A stretch of DNA of 64,000 nucleotides from Plantibacter sp050587525 (lineage in GTDB: Bacteria > Actinomycetota > Actinomycetes > Actinomycetales > Microbacteriaceae), in NCBI RefSeq assembly GCF_050587525.1, contig NZ_JBOBFT010000013.1, positions 1-64,000 of the forward strand, written 5' to 3'. The position numbers and the translations under genes are program-made. Positions 34,600 through 43,130 of the stretch are shown here, in pieces. How positions within the stretch are numbered: the stretch's first letter is position 1; each line of letters starts with the position of its first letter. The notes below the pieces were generated by a model. The model had not been told where the DNA came from, searched no databases, and worked only from the letters and a program-made list of their open reading frames with translations.

Positions 34600-35331
34600 T
34601 CAGACCACGGCCGGAGCGGGGGTCGCGCGGACGGGAGCGGTCTGGATCACCGAGCTGCGGGTGACGCGCCTGGTGAGGCCTGGGGACACGGTCAACCTCG
34701 CGATGAGGCCGATGCCGAGGTCGACGAGGAGGGCGAGGAGGGCCACGAGGACGGCTCCGACGAGCATCTGGTCGTAGTCGTTCTGTGCGCGGCCGTCGAT
34801 GATGAGCCGACCGAGGCCGCCGAGCGAGACGTACGCGGCGATCGTCGCCGTCGAGATGACCTGGAGCGTCGCCCCGCGCAGCCCGGAGAGGATGAGCGGC
34901 ATCGCACACGGCACCTGGACGGAGAAGAGCACCTTGAGCGGGCGGAAGCCCATCCCGACGGCCGCATCGACCGCGCCCGGGTCGACGGCGCGGATTCCGG
35001 CGTAGGTGTTCGTCATGATCGGCGGCACCGCGAGGAGCACGAGGACGATCAGGCTCGGGACGATGAACGCGAGGTCGGAGGCGAAGACGGGTGCGATCAC
35101 GATCACGAGGAGGATGACGAGGCCGAGGGTCGGCAGGGCGCGGAGTGCGTTCGCGACACCGGCGATGAGGAAGGTGCCCTTGCCCGTGTGGCCGACGTAG
35201 AGGCCGATCGGGACACCGATGAGCGCGGCGACGACGAGGGCGAGTCCCGTGTAGATCAGGTGCTGCACGAGCAGGACCTGGATCGCATCGGTTCCGGTCC
35301 AGTGCGCGGGATCGAGCAGCCAGTCGATCAT
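34600..35331 (-). CDS. Betaine-type ABC transporter permease, second subunit
   Basis: 243 residues with five to six membrane helices. It has LIGVPIGLYVGHTGKGTFLIAG-like early loops and the permease coupling motif GMGFRPLKVLFSVQVPCA (the EAA-like loop), as in OpuBB/ProW. The C-terminal tail after about residue 215 is polar. The ATG at 35331 overlaps the stop of a 34-codon frame (ATGA). A 139-bp gap separates it from the binding-protein gene. Confidence 0.9.
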   Translation of the reverse strand: MIDWLLDPAHWTGTDAIQVLLVQHLIYTGLALVVAALIGVPIGLYVGHTGKGTFLIAGVANALRALPTLGLVILLVIVIAPVFASDLAFIVPSLIVLVLLAVPPIMTNTYAGIRAVDPGAVDAAVGMGFRPLKVLFSVQVPCAMPLILSGLRGATLQVISTATIAAYVSLGGLGRLIIDGRAQNDYDQMLVGAVLVALLALLVDLGIGLIARLTVSPGLTRRVTRSSVIQTAPVRATPAPAVV

Positions 35332-35432
35332 GCCGCCACCACCCCTCGCGCAGTGGCCCACGCGGTCGATTCTGGCCAGGCCAGTCCGATGCGCACAGGT
35401 GTTCGGAACAGCTCGAGCAGCCGGTCGATCAT
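35328..35432 (-). CDS. 34-residue mini-ORF coupled between the two permease genes
   Basis: This short frame begins MIDRLLELFRTPVRIG, nearly copying the start of the next permease (MIDWLLDP). It ends in VVAA, like the preceding permease (KVVAA). Its ATG overlaps the stop of the upstream gene and its TGA overlaps the start of the downstream gene, both as ATGA. It looks like a roughly 100-bp partial duplication of the gene junction that remained open. Whether a peptide is made, or the frame only carries ribosomes between the two genes, cannot be told from the sequence. Confidence 0.5.
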   Translation of the reverse strand: MIDRLLELFRTPVRIGLAWPESTAWATARGVVAA

Positions 35433-36079
35433 GCCGCCACCACCTTCGGGGTCCAGGGCGTCAGCCACGTGTTGAGGAGCACTACGAGCCCGTCGAGCAG
35501 GACCGCCAGGATGAGGCAGAGCACGATGCCGACGATGATCGGGGTGAGGAAGCGCAATTGGGCGCCCTGGGTGAAGAGGAGGCCGAGCTGCTGGGTGCCG
35601 ATGAGGGCCGCGATGGCGACGACGCTCACGTTGGAGACGACGGCGACGCGGAGGCCGGCGGCGATGACGGGCACCGCGACGGGGAGTTCGACCGAGACGA
35701 GCCGTTGGAAGCCGCGGTAGCCCATCGCCGTCGCCGCCTGCACCGTCTCGGGCGGGACGGAGTCGAGGCCGTCCGAGACGGTCCGGACGAGGAGCGCGAC
35801 GGTGTAGACGGTGAGCGCGACGACGACGTTCAGCGGATCGAGGATCTTCGTCCCGAGGAGCGGTGGGAGGAGCACGAAGAGCGCGAGCGACGGGACCGTG
35901 TAAAGGAGGCCGGTCGTGCCGAGGATGACGGACTTGAAGACCCCGCTGCGTTGGGCGAACCAGCCGAGTGGCAGCGAGATCGCGAGGCCGAGGACCACGG
36001 GGATGATGGACAGCACGACGTGCCAGCCGAAGAGGACGGCGATGTCACCGGACTGTCTGGCGATCCAGTCGAAGTTCAT
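35429..36079 (-). CDS. Betaine-type ABC transporter permease, first subunit
   Basis: 216 residues and about five to six membrane helices. LGLAISLPLGWFAQRS, LLYTVPSLALFVLLPPLLG and the coupling loop MGYRGFQRLVSVELPVAVP are typical of OpuBB/OpuBD/ProW permeases. I take the ATG at 36079, which overlaps the ATPase stop (ATGA); the longer open frame upstream is antiparallel read-through of the ATPase gene. With the second permease it makes a heterodimeric channel. Confidence 0.9.
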   Translation of the reverse strand: MNFDWIARQSGDIAVLFGWHVVLSIIPVVLGLAISLPLGWFAQRSGVFKSVILGTTGLLYTVPSLALFVLLPPLLGTKILDPLNVVVALTVYTVALLVRTVSDGLDSVPPETVQAATAMGYRGFQRLVSVELPVAVPVIAAGLRVAVVSNVSVVAIAALIGTQQLGLLFTQGAQLRFLTPIIVGIVLCLILAVLLDGLVVLLNTWLTPWTPKVVAA

Positions 36080-37233
36080 GACGTCGCCCGGCCTGCGGAG
36101 TGTGCCTGCTGGCGGACGGTCGGGACCGCACCCGTCTGCAGGCTGCCGCGGTTCTCGTCGAGGGAGGAGACGACATCGGCGGCCGTGACGGATCCGACGA
36201 GCTGCCCGTGGTCGTCGACGAGCACGCCGCGACGGCTGGGGGTGCTGAGCGCTGCGTCGAGGATCTGCCGCATCGTCCCCGTGGTCGGTGCGACGGTGCC
36301 GCTGAGATTCAGGTCGCCCGAGCGGACCGGGCCCGTGAGGGTGCGGGGTTCCACCCAGCCGACGGGTCGTCCATCGTCGTCGAGGACGAGGAGCCACGCG
36401 TCGGTCGTCGCCGCGAGGGCCTCTTCCGCACTGGCGCCGAGGGTCACGACGGGCTCCGGCCGGATCCGGAGACCGGGAGCCGCCTGCGTGAACCCGAGCG
36501 AACGGTACCCGCGGTCGCGCCCCACGAAATCGGCGACGAAATCGTCCGCGGGGTCCGTGAGCAGCTCCTCCGGCGTCGCGAGCTGGGCGAGCTTGCCGCC
36601 CGTGCGCATGACGGCCACCTGGTCGCCGAGCTTCAATGCTTCGTCGATGTCGTGGGTGACCATGATGATCGTCTTGCCGATCTCGCGTTGGAGGCGCAGG
36701 AACTCGTCCTGCAGCTGCGCTCGCACGACGGGGTCGACAGCACTGAACGGCTCGTCCATCAACATGAACGCGGGATCGGACGCGAGCGCACGAGCGACGC
36801 CGACACGCTGCTGCTGACCGCCAGAGAGCTGCCACGGGTACCGCTTCGCGAAGGTCGCGGGCAGACCGACGCGTTCGATCAGCTCCATCGCGATGCTCCG
36901 CGCCTCTTTCGCCGACCTGCCGGCGAGGCGTGGTGTCGCTGCGACGTTGTCGAGGATCGTGCGGTGCGGGAAGAGGCCGGCGTGCTGGATGACGTAGCCG
37001 ATGCGGCGGCGCAGGAGCGCTTCGTCCATGCCGTTCGTCGATTCGCCGTCGAGGCTGATCGTGCCGGAGGTGGGGCGGATGAGGCGGTTGATCATGCGGA
37101 GGGAGGTGGTCTTGCCGCACCCGGACGGTCCGACGAGGACCGTGAGTTTGCCGGTGGGGGCGACCATCGTGAGCCCGTCGACGGCGTTGGTGCCGTCCGG
37201 GTAGGTCTTCGTGACGTTCTCGAAGGTGATCAT
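36076..37233 (-). CDS. Betaine-type ABC transporter ATP-binding protein with C-terminal CBS domains (OpuBA/ProV-like)
   Basis: 385 residues. Walker A GPSGCGKTTS, signature LSGGQQQRVGVARAL, Walker B FMLMDEPFSAVD and the switch His in VTHDIDEA are intact. After about residue 250 come two CBS-like modules (LVLDDDGRPVGWVEPRTL and RRGVLVDDHGQLVGSVTAADV). In OpuA-type systems these sense ionic strength or nucleotides. The start overlaps the iclR stop by 4 bp. Confidence 0.93.
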   Translation of the reverse strand: MITFENVTKTYPDGTNAVDGLTMVAPTGKLTVLVGPSGCGKTTSLRMINRLIRPTSGTISLDGESTNGMDEALLRRRIGYVIQHAGLFPHRTILDNVAATPRLAGRSAKEARSIAMELIERVGLPATFAKRYPWQLSGGQQQRVGVARALASDPAFMLMDEPFSAVDPVVRAQLQDEFLRLQREIGKTIIMVTHDIDEALKLGDQVAVMRTGGKLAQLATPEELLTDPADDFVADFVGRDRGYRSLGFTQAAPGLRIRPEPVVTLGASAEEALAATTDAWLLVLDDDGRPVGWVEPRTLTGPVRSGDLNLSGTVAPTTGTMRQILDAALSTPSRRGVLVDDHGQLVGSVTAADVVSSLDENRGSLQTGAVPTVRQQAHSAGRATS

Positions 37234-37976
37234 GAGGCGAGCTCCTCGGAGGGCCGGTCCGTGTGGTTCCGGCTGTGTTGGTCTGTGTTGTTCAGGTCTG
37301 CCTGGGCGACGGGGTCGGTCGCTGCGCTCGACGCCGCTGGTGCAGCGATGATCGAGCCGGCTTCGGTGATGAGCAGCTCTCCGATGCGAGCGATCTGCTC
37401 GTCGGAGACGCGGTAGCTGGGGACGACGCTCGAGAGCGCCGCGACGATGCGGTGGCCGATCATGACGGGAACGGCGATGGCGGTGACGTCGGACTCCACG
37501 CCCTGCCGGACGATCGTGTAGCCGATCGGGTCGACGTCGCCCGTGAGAACGGTGCCGGCGGCGGAACCGTGGAGCGGGATGGAACGACCGACCCAGCTCG
37601 CGTGACGGACCGAGTGGGTGCCTTCGACGATCGCGATGTAGAGGGCCGTCTCGCCGGCGCCGTGGATGGAGAGGTAGCAGGACTCCCCCGTCGCTGCGAC
37701 CATGCGGTGCATGGCTTCGCTCGCGAGGGAGACGAGCGACTCGTTCGCGAGGGCCAAGGCCCCGAGCTGGACGATGCGGGCGCCCGGTGTGTAGCGGCCG
37801 TCGGTCTCCCGACGGATGAACTCCTGCGCTTCGAGGGTGCGGAGCAGTCGGAGCGCAGTGCTCGCAGAGAGGTCTGCGTCGCGTGCCGCGTCAGCGAGCG
37901 ACACGGAGCCTCGACCGCACACGATCCCCAGCAGGGAGAGTGCTCGGTCGACCGTGCGGGTTGACGATTCTGCCAT
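37230..37976 (-). CDS. IclR-family transcriptional regulator, first gene of the operon
   Basis: 248 residues: winged helix (TVDRALSLLGIVCGRGSVSLADAARDADLSASTALRLLRTL, split here as about residues 8-48) and an IclR effector domain (SLASEAMHRMVAATGESCYLS; VRHASWVGRSIPLHGSAAG). It heads the 14.7-kb minus-strand operon and is divergent from hutD, with a 125-bp control region between. Such regulators usually sense a pathway substrate or intermediate. Its overlap with the ATPase gene ties its expression to the transporter, suggesting autoregulation. Confidence 0.92.
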   Translation of the reverse strand: MAESSTRTVDRALSLLGIVCGRGSVSLADAARDADLSASTALRLLRTLEAQEFIRRETDGRYTPGARIVQLGALALANESLVSLASEAMHRMVAATGESCYLSIHGAGETALYIAIVEGTHSVRHASWVGRSIPLHGSAAGTVLTGDVDPIGYTIVRQGVESDVTAIAVPVMIGHRIVAALSSVVPSYRVSDEQIARIGELLITEAGSIIAAPAASSAATDPVAQADLNNTDQHSRNHTDRPSEELAS

Positions 37977-38036
37977 GTCGTTCCTCCTGTCGTCATTGAC
38001 ATTAGTGAGGGATTGTTTCGTCGCTCAGCGGCGAAT

Positions 38037-38075
38037 GTTTCCACTAAGTAAAACGTGGTTGCCACTAGATAGCAA
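38037..38075. promoter_or_regulatory. Paired candidate IclR operator sites
   Basis: Two related 18-bp sites lie exactly 21 bp apart: GTTTCCACTAAGTAAAAC (38037-38054) and GTTGCCACTAGATAGCAA (38058-38075). They share 12 of 18 positions, and the second is itself an imperfect palindrome (TTGC...GCAA). Two-turn spacing places both on one face of the helix. A weaker reverse-oriented match (CACTAATG on the minus strand) occurs near 38000. They sit between iclR and hutD, in locally AT-rich DNA. Confidence 0.5.
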
Positions 38076-38101
38076 TGGTCAATTCGCAGTACCGTGCCTG
38101 C

Positions 38102-38743
38102 ATGTCTCCTCTCCAGAGTTCGTTCGCGTCCCTCGTCCCCGCCGGCTGGAAGGGTTCCGGAGGGCTCGGCGGGACCACCACGACGATCGCCGCAGGACGG
38201 GTGAGCGACCTCGAGACCGGTCGGATCTTCCCGCCGTTCTCCGAGGCCCTACTCGATCCGGAGTGGCGGCTGAGCATCGCCGAACTCACCGGACCATCTG
38301 CCTTCTCGTCGTTCCCCGGCTACGACCGGACGTTCACGGTCATCGGTGCTGCGGCTGCTGATCCAGGCGCGGAGTCCGCCGCTCCAGGTCCTGTCGAGCT
38401 CTCTCTCGACGGTTCTCCGATCGTCGCGGTCGACCGCTTCGAGCAGGAGCGCTTCGCGGGCGAGGCCACGGTCGACTGCGTGCCGCCCGCCGGAACGACC
38501 AGAGTCCTCAACCTCTTCACGAGGCGTGACGCCGCCTCTGGCGTGGTGCGCGTCTCTGCAGGCGCCGAGGTCGTTCCGGTCACGGACGCCCCGCGGGTGC
38601 TCGTGGCGTTGGAGGAGGGGCTGGCCGGTCTCGGCTTCGGCGATTGCCTGTGGGTCGGCGCCGGTGAGCGGATCCACGCGGGTGAGCTGTTCGTCGGGGA
38701 CGGGTGCGTTGCGGTCGTCGAGGTCGCCTCCGTCGGGTTGTGA
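38102..38743 (+). CDS. hutD: HutD/Ves family protein
   Basis: 213 residues. The HutD hallmarks are present: GWKGSGGLGGTTTTIA near the N-terminus and WRLSIAELTGPSAFSSFPGYDRTFTVI in the middle. This cupin family is found in histidine-utilisation loci, where a regulatory or urocanate-level-buffering role has been suggested. No ribosome site is present; TACCGT, 6 nt and ATG (38090-38104) suggest a leaderless message. Divergent transcription from the operon's iclR, across shared operator sites, links it to the same catabolic system. Confidence 0.85.
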   Translation: MSPLQSSFASLVPAGWKGSGGLGGTTTTIAAGRVSDLETGRIFPPFSEALLDPEWRLSIAELTGPSAFSSFPGYDRTFTVIGAAAADPGAESAAPGPVELSLDGSPIVAVDRFEQERFAGEATVDCVPPAGTTRVLNLFTRRDAASGVVRVSAGAEVVPVTDAPRVLVALEEGLAGLGFGDCLWVGAGERIHAGELFVGDGCVAVVEVASVGL

Positions 38744-38753
38744 TGCTGGGCAC

Positions 38754-38807
38754 ACTTCGACAGGCTCAGTGACCGGGTCGGTACACTTCGACGGGCTCAG
38801 TGACCGG
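38754..38807. repeat. Two direct copies of the palindromic repeat
   Basis: Two plus-orientation copies (ACACTTCGACRGGCTCAGTG core, then ACCGGGTC) separate the convergent hutD and LuxR-type genes. They are likely remnants of a terminator-like arrangement, but have no inverted partner here. Confidence 0.85.
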
Positions 38808-38816
38808 GTCCGGTAC

Positions 38817-40193
38817 TCAGTACCGCAGGTCGTGGAGGACGTCCGCGAGTTCGTCACGACTCGTGACGCCGAGCTTCGCGAAGATGTTGCGCAGGTGCGA
38901 TTCGACGGTCCGTCGTGAGATGAACAGCCGCTTCGCCGCATCGGATGCGGAGAACCCGAGCGCTGTGTAGTTCGCGATCTCGCGTTCGCGGGCGCTCAGC
39001 TCGTCGAGCGTCGACGGGTGCGGAGGGACCCAGACACCGTGTCTCGCGAGTTCACGGACGCCGAACGTCGTCCGACCCACCTCGATCTGATCGACGAGGG
39101 CTTCCGCGACGGCCGCATCGCATCGTCGGGCGAGCACTTCCGCGCGTTCGAGCAGCGCGGCATCGCGCCCGCCGCACAGAGACAGCAGGTGGATCGCATG
39201 CAGTTCCATGAGCGGCAGATCGTGGCGGATCGAGTACACGCGCAACTCGTCGGCGTCGTGTCTCGCGACGTCGTCGAGCCGGACCCAGAGCGATGCGAGC
39301 GTGCAGAGGTACCGGATGTGCGCTTCGAGCGAGCGATTACCGGTCAGCATGGCCGTGCGCGCGTCCTCCCTCGCGATGAGCGAGACGCTGACGTCGCCCT
39401 GCACCGCGGCGACGAGCGCGAGGTAGGCGGCGACGTGCGCGGTTGCGTCCGTAGGCGCGGCTTCCTCCGTCGGTCCTGCGGCCTCCAGCTCCGCGGCGAT
39501 CGCGTCCAACCGCCTCCTGGCATCGCTCCACCGCCCGTTGGCGACGTCGATCATCGTGGTGCCGAGGGACATGAGCGAGGCGTCCTTCGTGGCGTCGACC
39601 CGTTTGCCGCGGAGCATCGCCTCCCCCGCCGTCAGGATGAGGCCCGCACGCCGCGGGCGACCGCCGAGCAGTTCCGCGAGCACGATGCCGGCGCCGAGTT
39701 CGACGAAGGGCTGGGAGTCGAGCGTCCGCATCGAGAGCTGCGCCCGAACCCCTCGTTGGAAGAGCGTTCCTGCCTCTCCTCGGCGCCCCTGCATGCCGAG
39801 GACGGCGACGAGCGAGGCGAAGCAGTCGATCGTGGCCGGTGTGGGCGGTTCCGCGCACACCGCGCTGAGCAGCGGCGCAGAGCCGCGCAGGTCGCCGCTG
39901 TAGTAGCGGTGCTGGGCGCGGAGGGCGGATCGACGCGGTTCGGGAAGCTCATCGAGGAGGGCGAGCGCACCCTCGAGGTCCCCGTCGTGCAGGTGCAGTT
40001 GCATGGCCGAGCCCTCCAGCGAGTCGCTCGTCTCCTCGCTCTCGCTGACGTCGTCCATACTCTCGCTGACGTCGTCCATGCTCACGTTCCACATCGTATC
40101 GCTCAGCCGGAGTGGGCCGTTCGCGCAGACGGTCCGTGCAGCGCGCAGGACGACGGGCTGCCATGTCGGGTCGGTCAGCCGAAGGCGAGCCAC
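38817..40193 (-). CDS. LuxR-family transcriptional regulator (no ATPase domain)
   Basis: 458 residues. The C-terminal LuxR/GerE helix-turn-helix is clear (LSAREREIANYTALG, AAKRLFISRRTVESHLRNIF). The rest is Ala/Leu/Arg-rich and helical, resembling the TPR-like middle of large MalT/LAL regulators, but there is no P-loop. The protein may therefore be a shortened member of that family. Near residues 39-52 a 21-bp duplication doubles MDDVSES. No ribosome site is seen at the ATG at 40193, so the start is uncertain. It is downstream of, and in the same direction as, the monooxygenase genes, 230 bp away. Confidence 0.8.
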   Translation of the reverse strand: MARLRLTDPTWQPVVLRAARTVCANGPLRLSDTMWNVSMDDVSESMDDVSESEETSDSLEGSAMQLHLHDGDLEGALALLDELPEPRRSALRAQHRYYSGDLRGSAPLLSAVCAEPPTPATIDCFASLVAVLGMQGRRGEAGTLFQRGVRAQLSMRTLDSQPFVELGAGIVLAELLGGRPRRAGLILTAGEAMLRGKRVDATKDASLMSLGTTMIDVANGRWSDARRRLDAIAAELEAAGPTEEAAPTDATAHVAAYLALVAAVQGDVSVSLIAREDARTAMLTGNRSLEAHIRYLCTLASLWVRLDDVARHDADELRVYSIRHDLPLMELHAIHLLSLCGGRDAALLERAEVLARRCDAAVAEALVDQIEVGRTTFGVRELARHGVWVPPHPSTLDELSAREREIANYTALGFSASDAAKRLFISRRTVESHLRNIFAKLGVTSRDELADVLHDLRY

Positions 40194-40422
40194 ATCGTCG
40201 TGGACCGCACCGCCACTCCGGTGTTGTCGGGTCAGACCGGGCGGGGTCGTCGCGCGCGCTGCACGCGACCTCTCGACACTACAGCGGAGGGGCGTGCGGA
40301 CGTCATCGGTGAAAATTACTCAGCGGTCTCCGTCACGCCATCGCCCTGGGGCCACGCCGAACCGTCACCGGAACCGATCGCAGCGGTCCCGTGGATCGCC
40401 GGATACCAGAACAGCAGCTCGT

Positions 40423-41799
40423 TCACGCCGTCACCGGTACCGCTGCAGCACCGTGGACCCGCCCACGCGCAGGTCGCTCGAGACCGAGTCGATCCCGGAG
40501 CGTGCCGTCGCCGTACGCCGTGGGCGTGAGTCCCCGGCGCTGCAGTTCCGGCGTCACGAGGTCGACGAACCGTTCGATGCCGTCCGGCAGGGTCAACGAC
40601 TGGACGATGAAGCCGTCCGCGGCCCGCGAGGTGAACCGGCCCTCGATCTCGTCCGCAATGTCCGTCGCCGTGCCGATGAGCGTCTGCTCCCGGAAGGCGG
40701 AGGCGTAGATCTCACGTGCCGTCACGGGTCCGCCGTTGATGTGCGCATCGTTGATGCGGCCGGGAGACTTCCCCTCGTTCGAGGTGTCGATGTCCGGCGC
40801 GTAGACGAACGGGTCGTCCGCGGTGAGCCCGGTGAGGTCCTGACCGATCGAGTGCGCGACGTCCTCGAGGATGAGCGCGTCTGGCGTCGATGCGAGCAGT
40901 TCCTCGGCGATGTCCTCCGCCTCCGCTCTGGAGACCGCGACCACGGGACGGATGGAGGGCAGGATCGCGAACCGCTCGGGATCCCGGCCGTGAGCCGCGA
41001 CGCGTTCCTTGAGCCCACTGTAGAAGCGCTGCGCCTCACCGAGCGGGAGCAGCCTGGCGAACACGGCGTCGGCCGTCGCCGCCGCGAGCTCCTGACCGGC
41101 CGGTGATCCGCCCGCCTGGAACTGAACCGGGTACCCCTGCGGCGGCCTCGACACGTTGAGCGGGCCGCGAACCGTGAAGAACTCGCCGCGGTGGTCCGCG
41201 GTGGCGAGCTTCGAGGCGTCCGCGAAGATCCCGCTCGCCTTGTCGGCGGGGAACGCGTCATCGGCCCAGCTGTCCCACAGCTCCTCCACGACCTGCACGA
41301 ACTCGGCCCCGCGCTCGTAGCGGCGCGAGTGGTCGAGGTGGCTGTCGCCGCCGAAGTTGCGGGCCTCCTCGTCGTAGCGCGAGGTCACGAGGTTCCAAGC
41401 GGCGCGTCCCCCGCTCAGGTGGTCGAGCGTCGCGAGCGCACGCGCGACGTGGTACGGCTCGTTGTACGTCGTCGAGACGGTCGCTGCGAGCCCGATGTGC
41501 TTCGTGTGGACGGACAGCGCGGAGAGCAGCGTGAGCGGCTCGGGTCGCACCTGGCTGTAGTGGTCGGTTCCGGACGGGTAGCGATCCCACAGGTAGAGGC
41601 CGTCGGCGAGGAAGAGGGTGTCGAAGAACCCTCGCTCCGCCGTCTGCGCGAACCGCTTGAAGAAATCGATGTCGAGGTGCTTCTCTGGTTCAGCGCTGCC
41701 ATGGCGCCAGCCCGTGACGTGCGCCCCGCCCGGGTGGAAGAGGAACGCTCCGAGGAGCAGTCTGCGGGCGCTGCCTGTGCTGCCTGTGTACTCGCTCAT
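40423..41799 (-). CDS. LLM-class flavin-dependent monooxygenase (NtaA/SnaA/DszA type), copy 1
   Basis: 458 residues. GAFLFHPGGAHVTGWRH at the start, RPEPLTLLSALSVHT, LDHLSGGRAAWNLVTS and QAGGSPAGQELAA are characteristic of the long-form, FMNH2-dependent monooxygenases acting on nitrilotriacetate, dibenzothiophene sulfone and alkanesulfonates. It overlaps the next family member by 4 bp. The pairing of two such enzymes plus a third luciferase-like gene with a peptide-type ABC transporter suggests oxidative breakdown of an imported organosulfur or organonitrogen compound. Confidence 0.9.
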   Translation of the reverse strand: MSEYTGSTGSARRLLLGAFLFHPGGAHVTGWRHGSAEPEKHLDIDFFKRFAQTAERGFFDTLFLADGLYLWDRYPSGTDHYSQVRPEPLTLLSALSVHTKHIGLAATVSTTYNEPYHVARALATLDHLSGGRAAWNLVTSRYDEEARNFGGDSHLDHSRRYERGAEFVQVVEELWDSWADDAFPADKASGIFADASKLATADHRGEFFTVRGPLNVSRPPQGYPVQFQAGGSPAGQELAAATADAVFARLLPLGEAQRFYSGLKERVAAHGRDPERFAILPSIRPVVAVSRAEAEDIAEELLASTPDALILEDVAHSIGQDLTGLTADDPFVYAPDIDTSNEGKSPGRINDAHINGGPVTAREIYASAFREQTLIGTATDIADEIEGRFTSRAADGFIVQSLTLPDGIERFVDLVTPELQRRGLTPTAYGDGTLRDRLGLERPARGRVHGAAAVPVTA

Positions 41800-43130
41800 C
41801 GCACGTACCTTCCTACTGGTCGAGCGAGACCGAGGTTCTCGCGCAGGGTGTCCCCGAGGTACTCGGAGCGGTAGACGCCACGGTCGATGAGCCGCGGGAC
41901 GATGCCCTCCACGAAGTCCTCGAGGGAGTCGGGCAGGGTGGGGAACATGACGATGAAGCCGTCGGCCGCTCCCTGTTCGTAGCGGTCGGCGATCCAGTCG
42001 CCGAGCGTGTCCGGGGTGCCGAGGAGGAAGCGCCGGCGCAGGAGCGTCCGGTAGACCTCGCGAAGCGTGAGGCCCTGTCCTTCCACGAGCGAGGCGATGA
42101 GCGCGTAGAACGACTTCGACTGGTTGAACCGCTCCGGATCGAAGTCGAAGACGAACGGGGCGTCGAGTTCGCGGTCGCTCAGGTCCTCGCCCAGGTGGTG
42201 CGAGAGGAGGTCGAGGGAGACGCGGTCGGGCGTCAGCTCCTCGATCGCGCGGAAGCGTTCCTCCGCCTCGGCGATGGTCCTGCCGATGACGGGCGAGAGG
42301 GCGGGGAGCACTCGGAGCGCGTCCGCGTCGCGGCCCGCTTCGACCGCTCGTCGTTTGTAGTCGTCGTAGAGGGCGACGGCTCCGTCGAGGTCGTCGGGGC
42401 TGATCGTGAAGACGGCCTCCGCGGTCCGTCCCGCGAGGGCTCGCCCCGCTTCGGAGGCCCCGGCCTGGAACAGCGGCGGGTGGCCCTGGGAAGGACGCGG
42501 GACGTTGAGCGGGCCTCGGACGCGCAGGAACTCCCCCTCGTGGTCGAGGACGTGCAGCTTGTCGCGGTCGGCGAAGATCCCGCTCTCCCGGTCGTAGCGG
42601 AAGGCGTCGTCGTCCCAGCTGTCCCAGAGCCCGGTCACGACCTCGACGAACTCCTCGCCCCGGCGATATCTGACGTCGTGGTCGAAGTGGCTGTCGCGCC
42701 CGAAGTTGCGCGCCTCCTCGTCGCTCGCGCTCGTCACGAGGTTCCAGGCGGCTCGTCCGTGGCTCAGGTGGTCGAGCGAGGCGAGCTTCCTGGCCACATG
42801 GTACGGCTCGTTGTAGCTCGTCGACACGGTCGCGGCGAGCCCGATCTTCGTCGTCAGCTGCGAGAGCGCGCCGAGGAGCGTGAAGGGCTCCGGGCGGATG
42901 TTGACCCCGTGGTCGATGCCGGAGGCGAAGCGATCCCAGACGTACAGTTCATCGGCGATGAAGAGGGTCGCGAACTTCCCGTCCTCCGCCGTCTTCGCGA
43001 AGTTCGCGTAGTAGTCGAGGTCGAGGTACCGATCGGGTTGGCCGGCCTCGGAGCGCCAGCTCGTGACGTGCTCGCCGCCCGGGTAGAAGATCCCTGCGCC
43101 GAGGGCGAGGGGTTCGCGTTCCGCGCTCAT
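41796..43130 (-). CDS. LLM-class flavin-dependent monooxygenase (NtaA/SnaA/DszA type), copy 2
   Basis: 444 residues, paralogous to the gene downstream: GAGIFYPGGEHVTSWRS, RPEPFTLLGALSQL, LDHLSHGRAAWNLVTS and QAGASEAGRALAG occupy the same positions. The two are translationally coupled (4-bp overlap). Differences in the region after residue 250 suggest different substrates or successive oxidation steps. A flavin reductase, normally needed to supply FMNH2, is not in the window. Confidence 0.9.
   Translation of the reverse strand: MSAEREPLALGAGIFYPGGEHVTSWRSEAGQPDRYLDLDYYANFAKTAEDGKFATLFIADELYVWDRFASGIDHGVNIRPEPFTLLGALSQLTTKIGLAATVSTSYNEPYHVARKLASLDHLSHGRAAWNLVTSASDEEARNFGRDSHFDHDVRYRRGEEFVEVVTGLWDSWDDDAFRYDRESGIFADRDKLHVLDHEGEFLRVRGPLNVPRPSQGHPPLFQAGASEAGRALAGRTAEAVFTISPDDLDGAVALYDDYKRRAVEAGRDADALRVLPALSPVIGRTIAEAEERFRAIEELTPDRVSLDLLSHHLGEDLSDRELDAPFVFDFDPERFNQSKSFYALIASLVEGQGLTLREVYRTLLRRRFLLGTPDTLGDWIADRYEQGAADGFIVMFPTLPDSLEDFVEGIVPRLIDRGVYRSEYLGDTLRENLGLARPVGRYVR

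Noticed and set aside
40194..40422. Possible small gene between the LuxR-type gene and the first monooxygenase
   Set aside because: Open frames here only extend from shadows of neighbouring genes; no start with a ribosome site or leaderless promoter was convincing.
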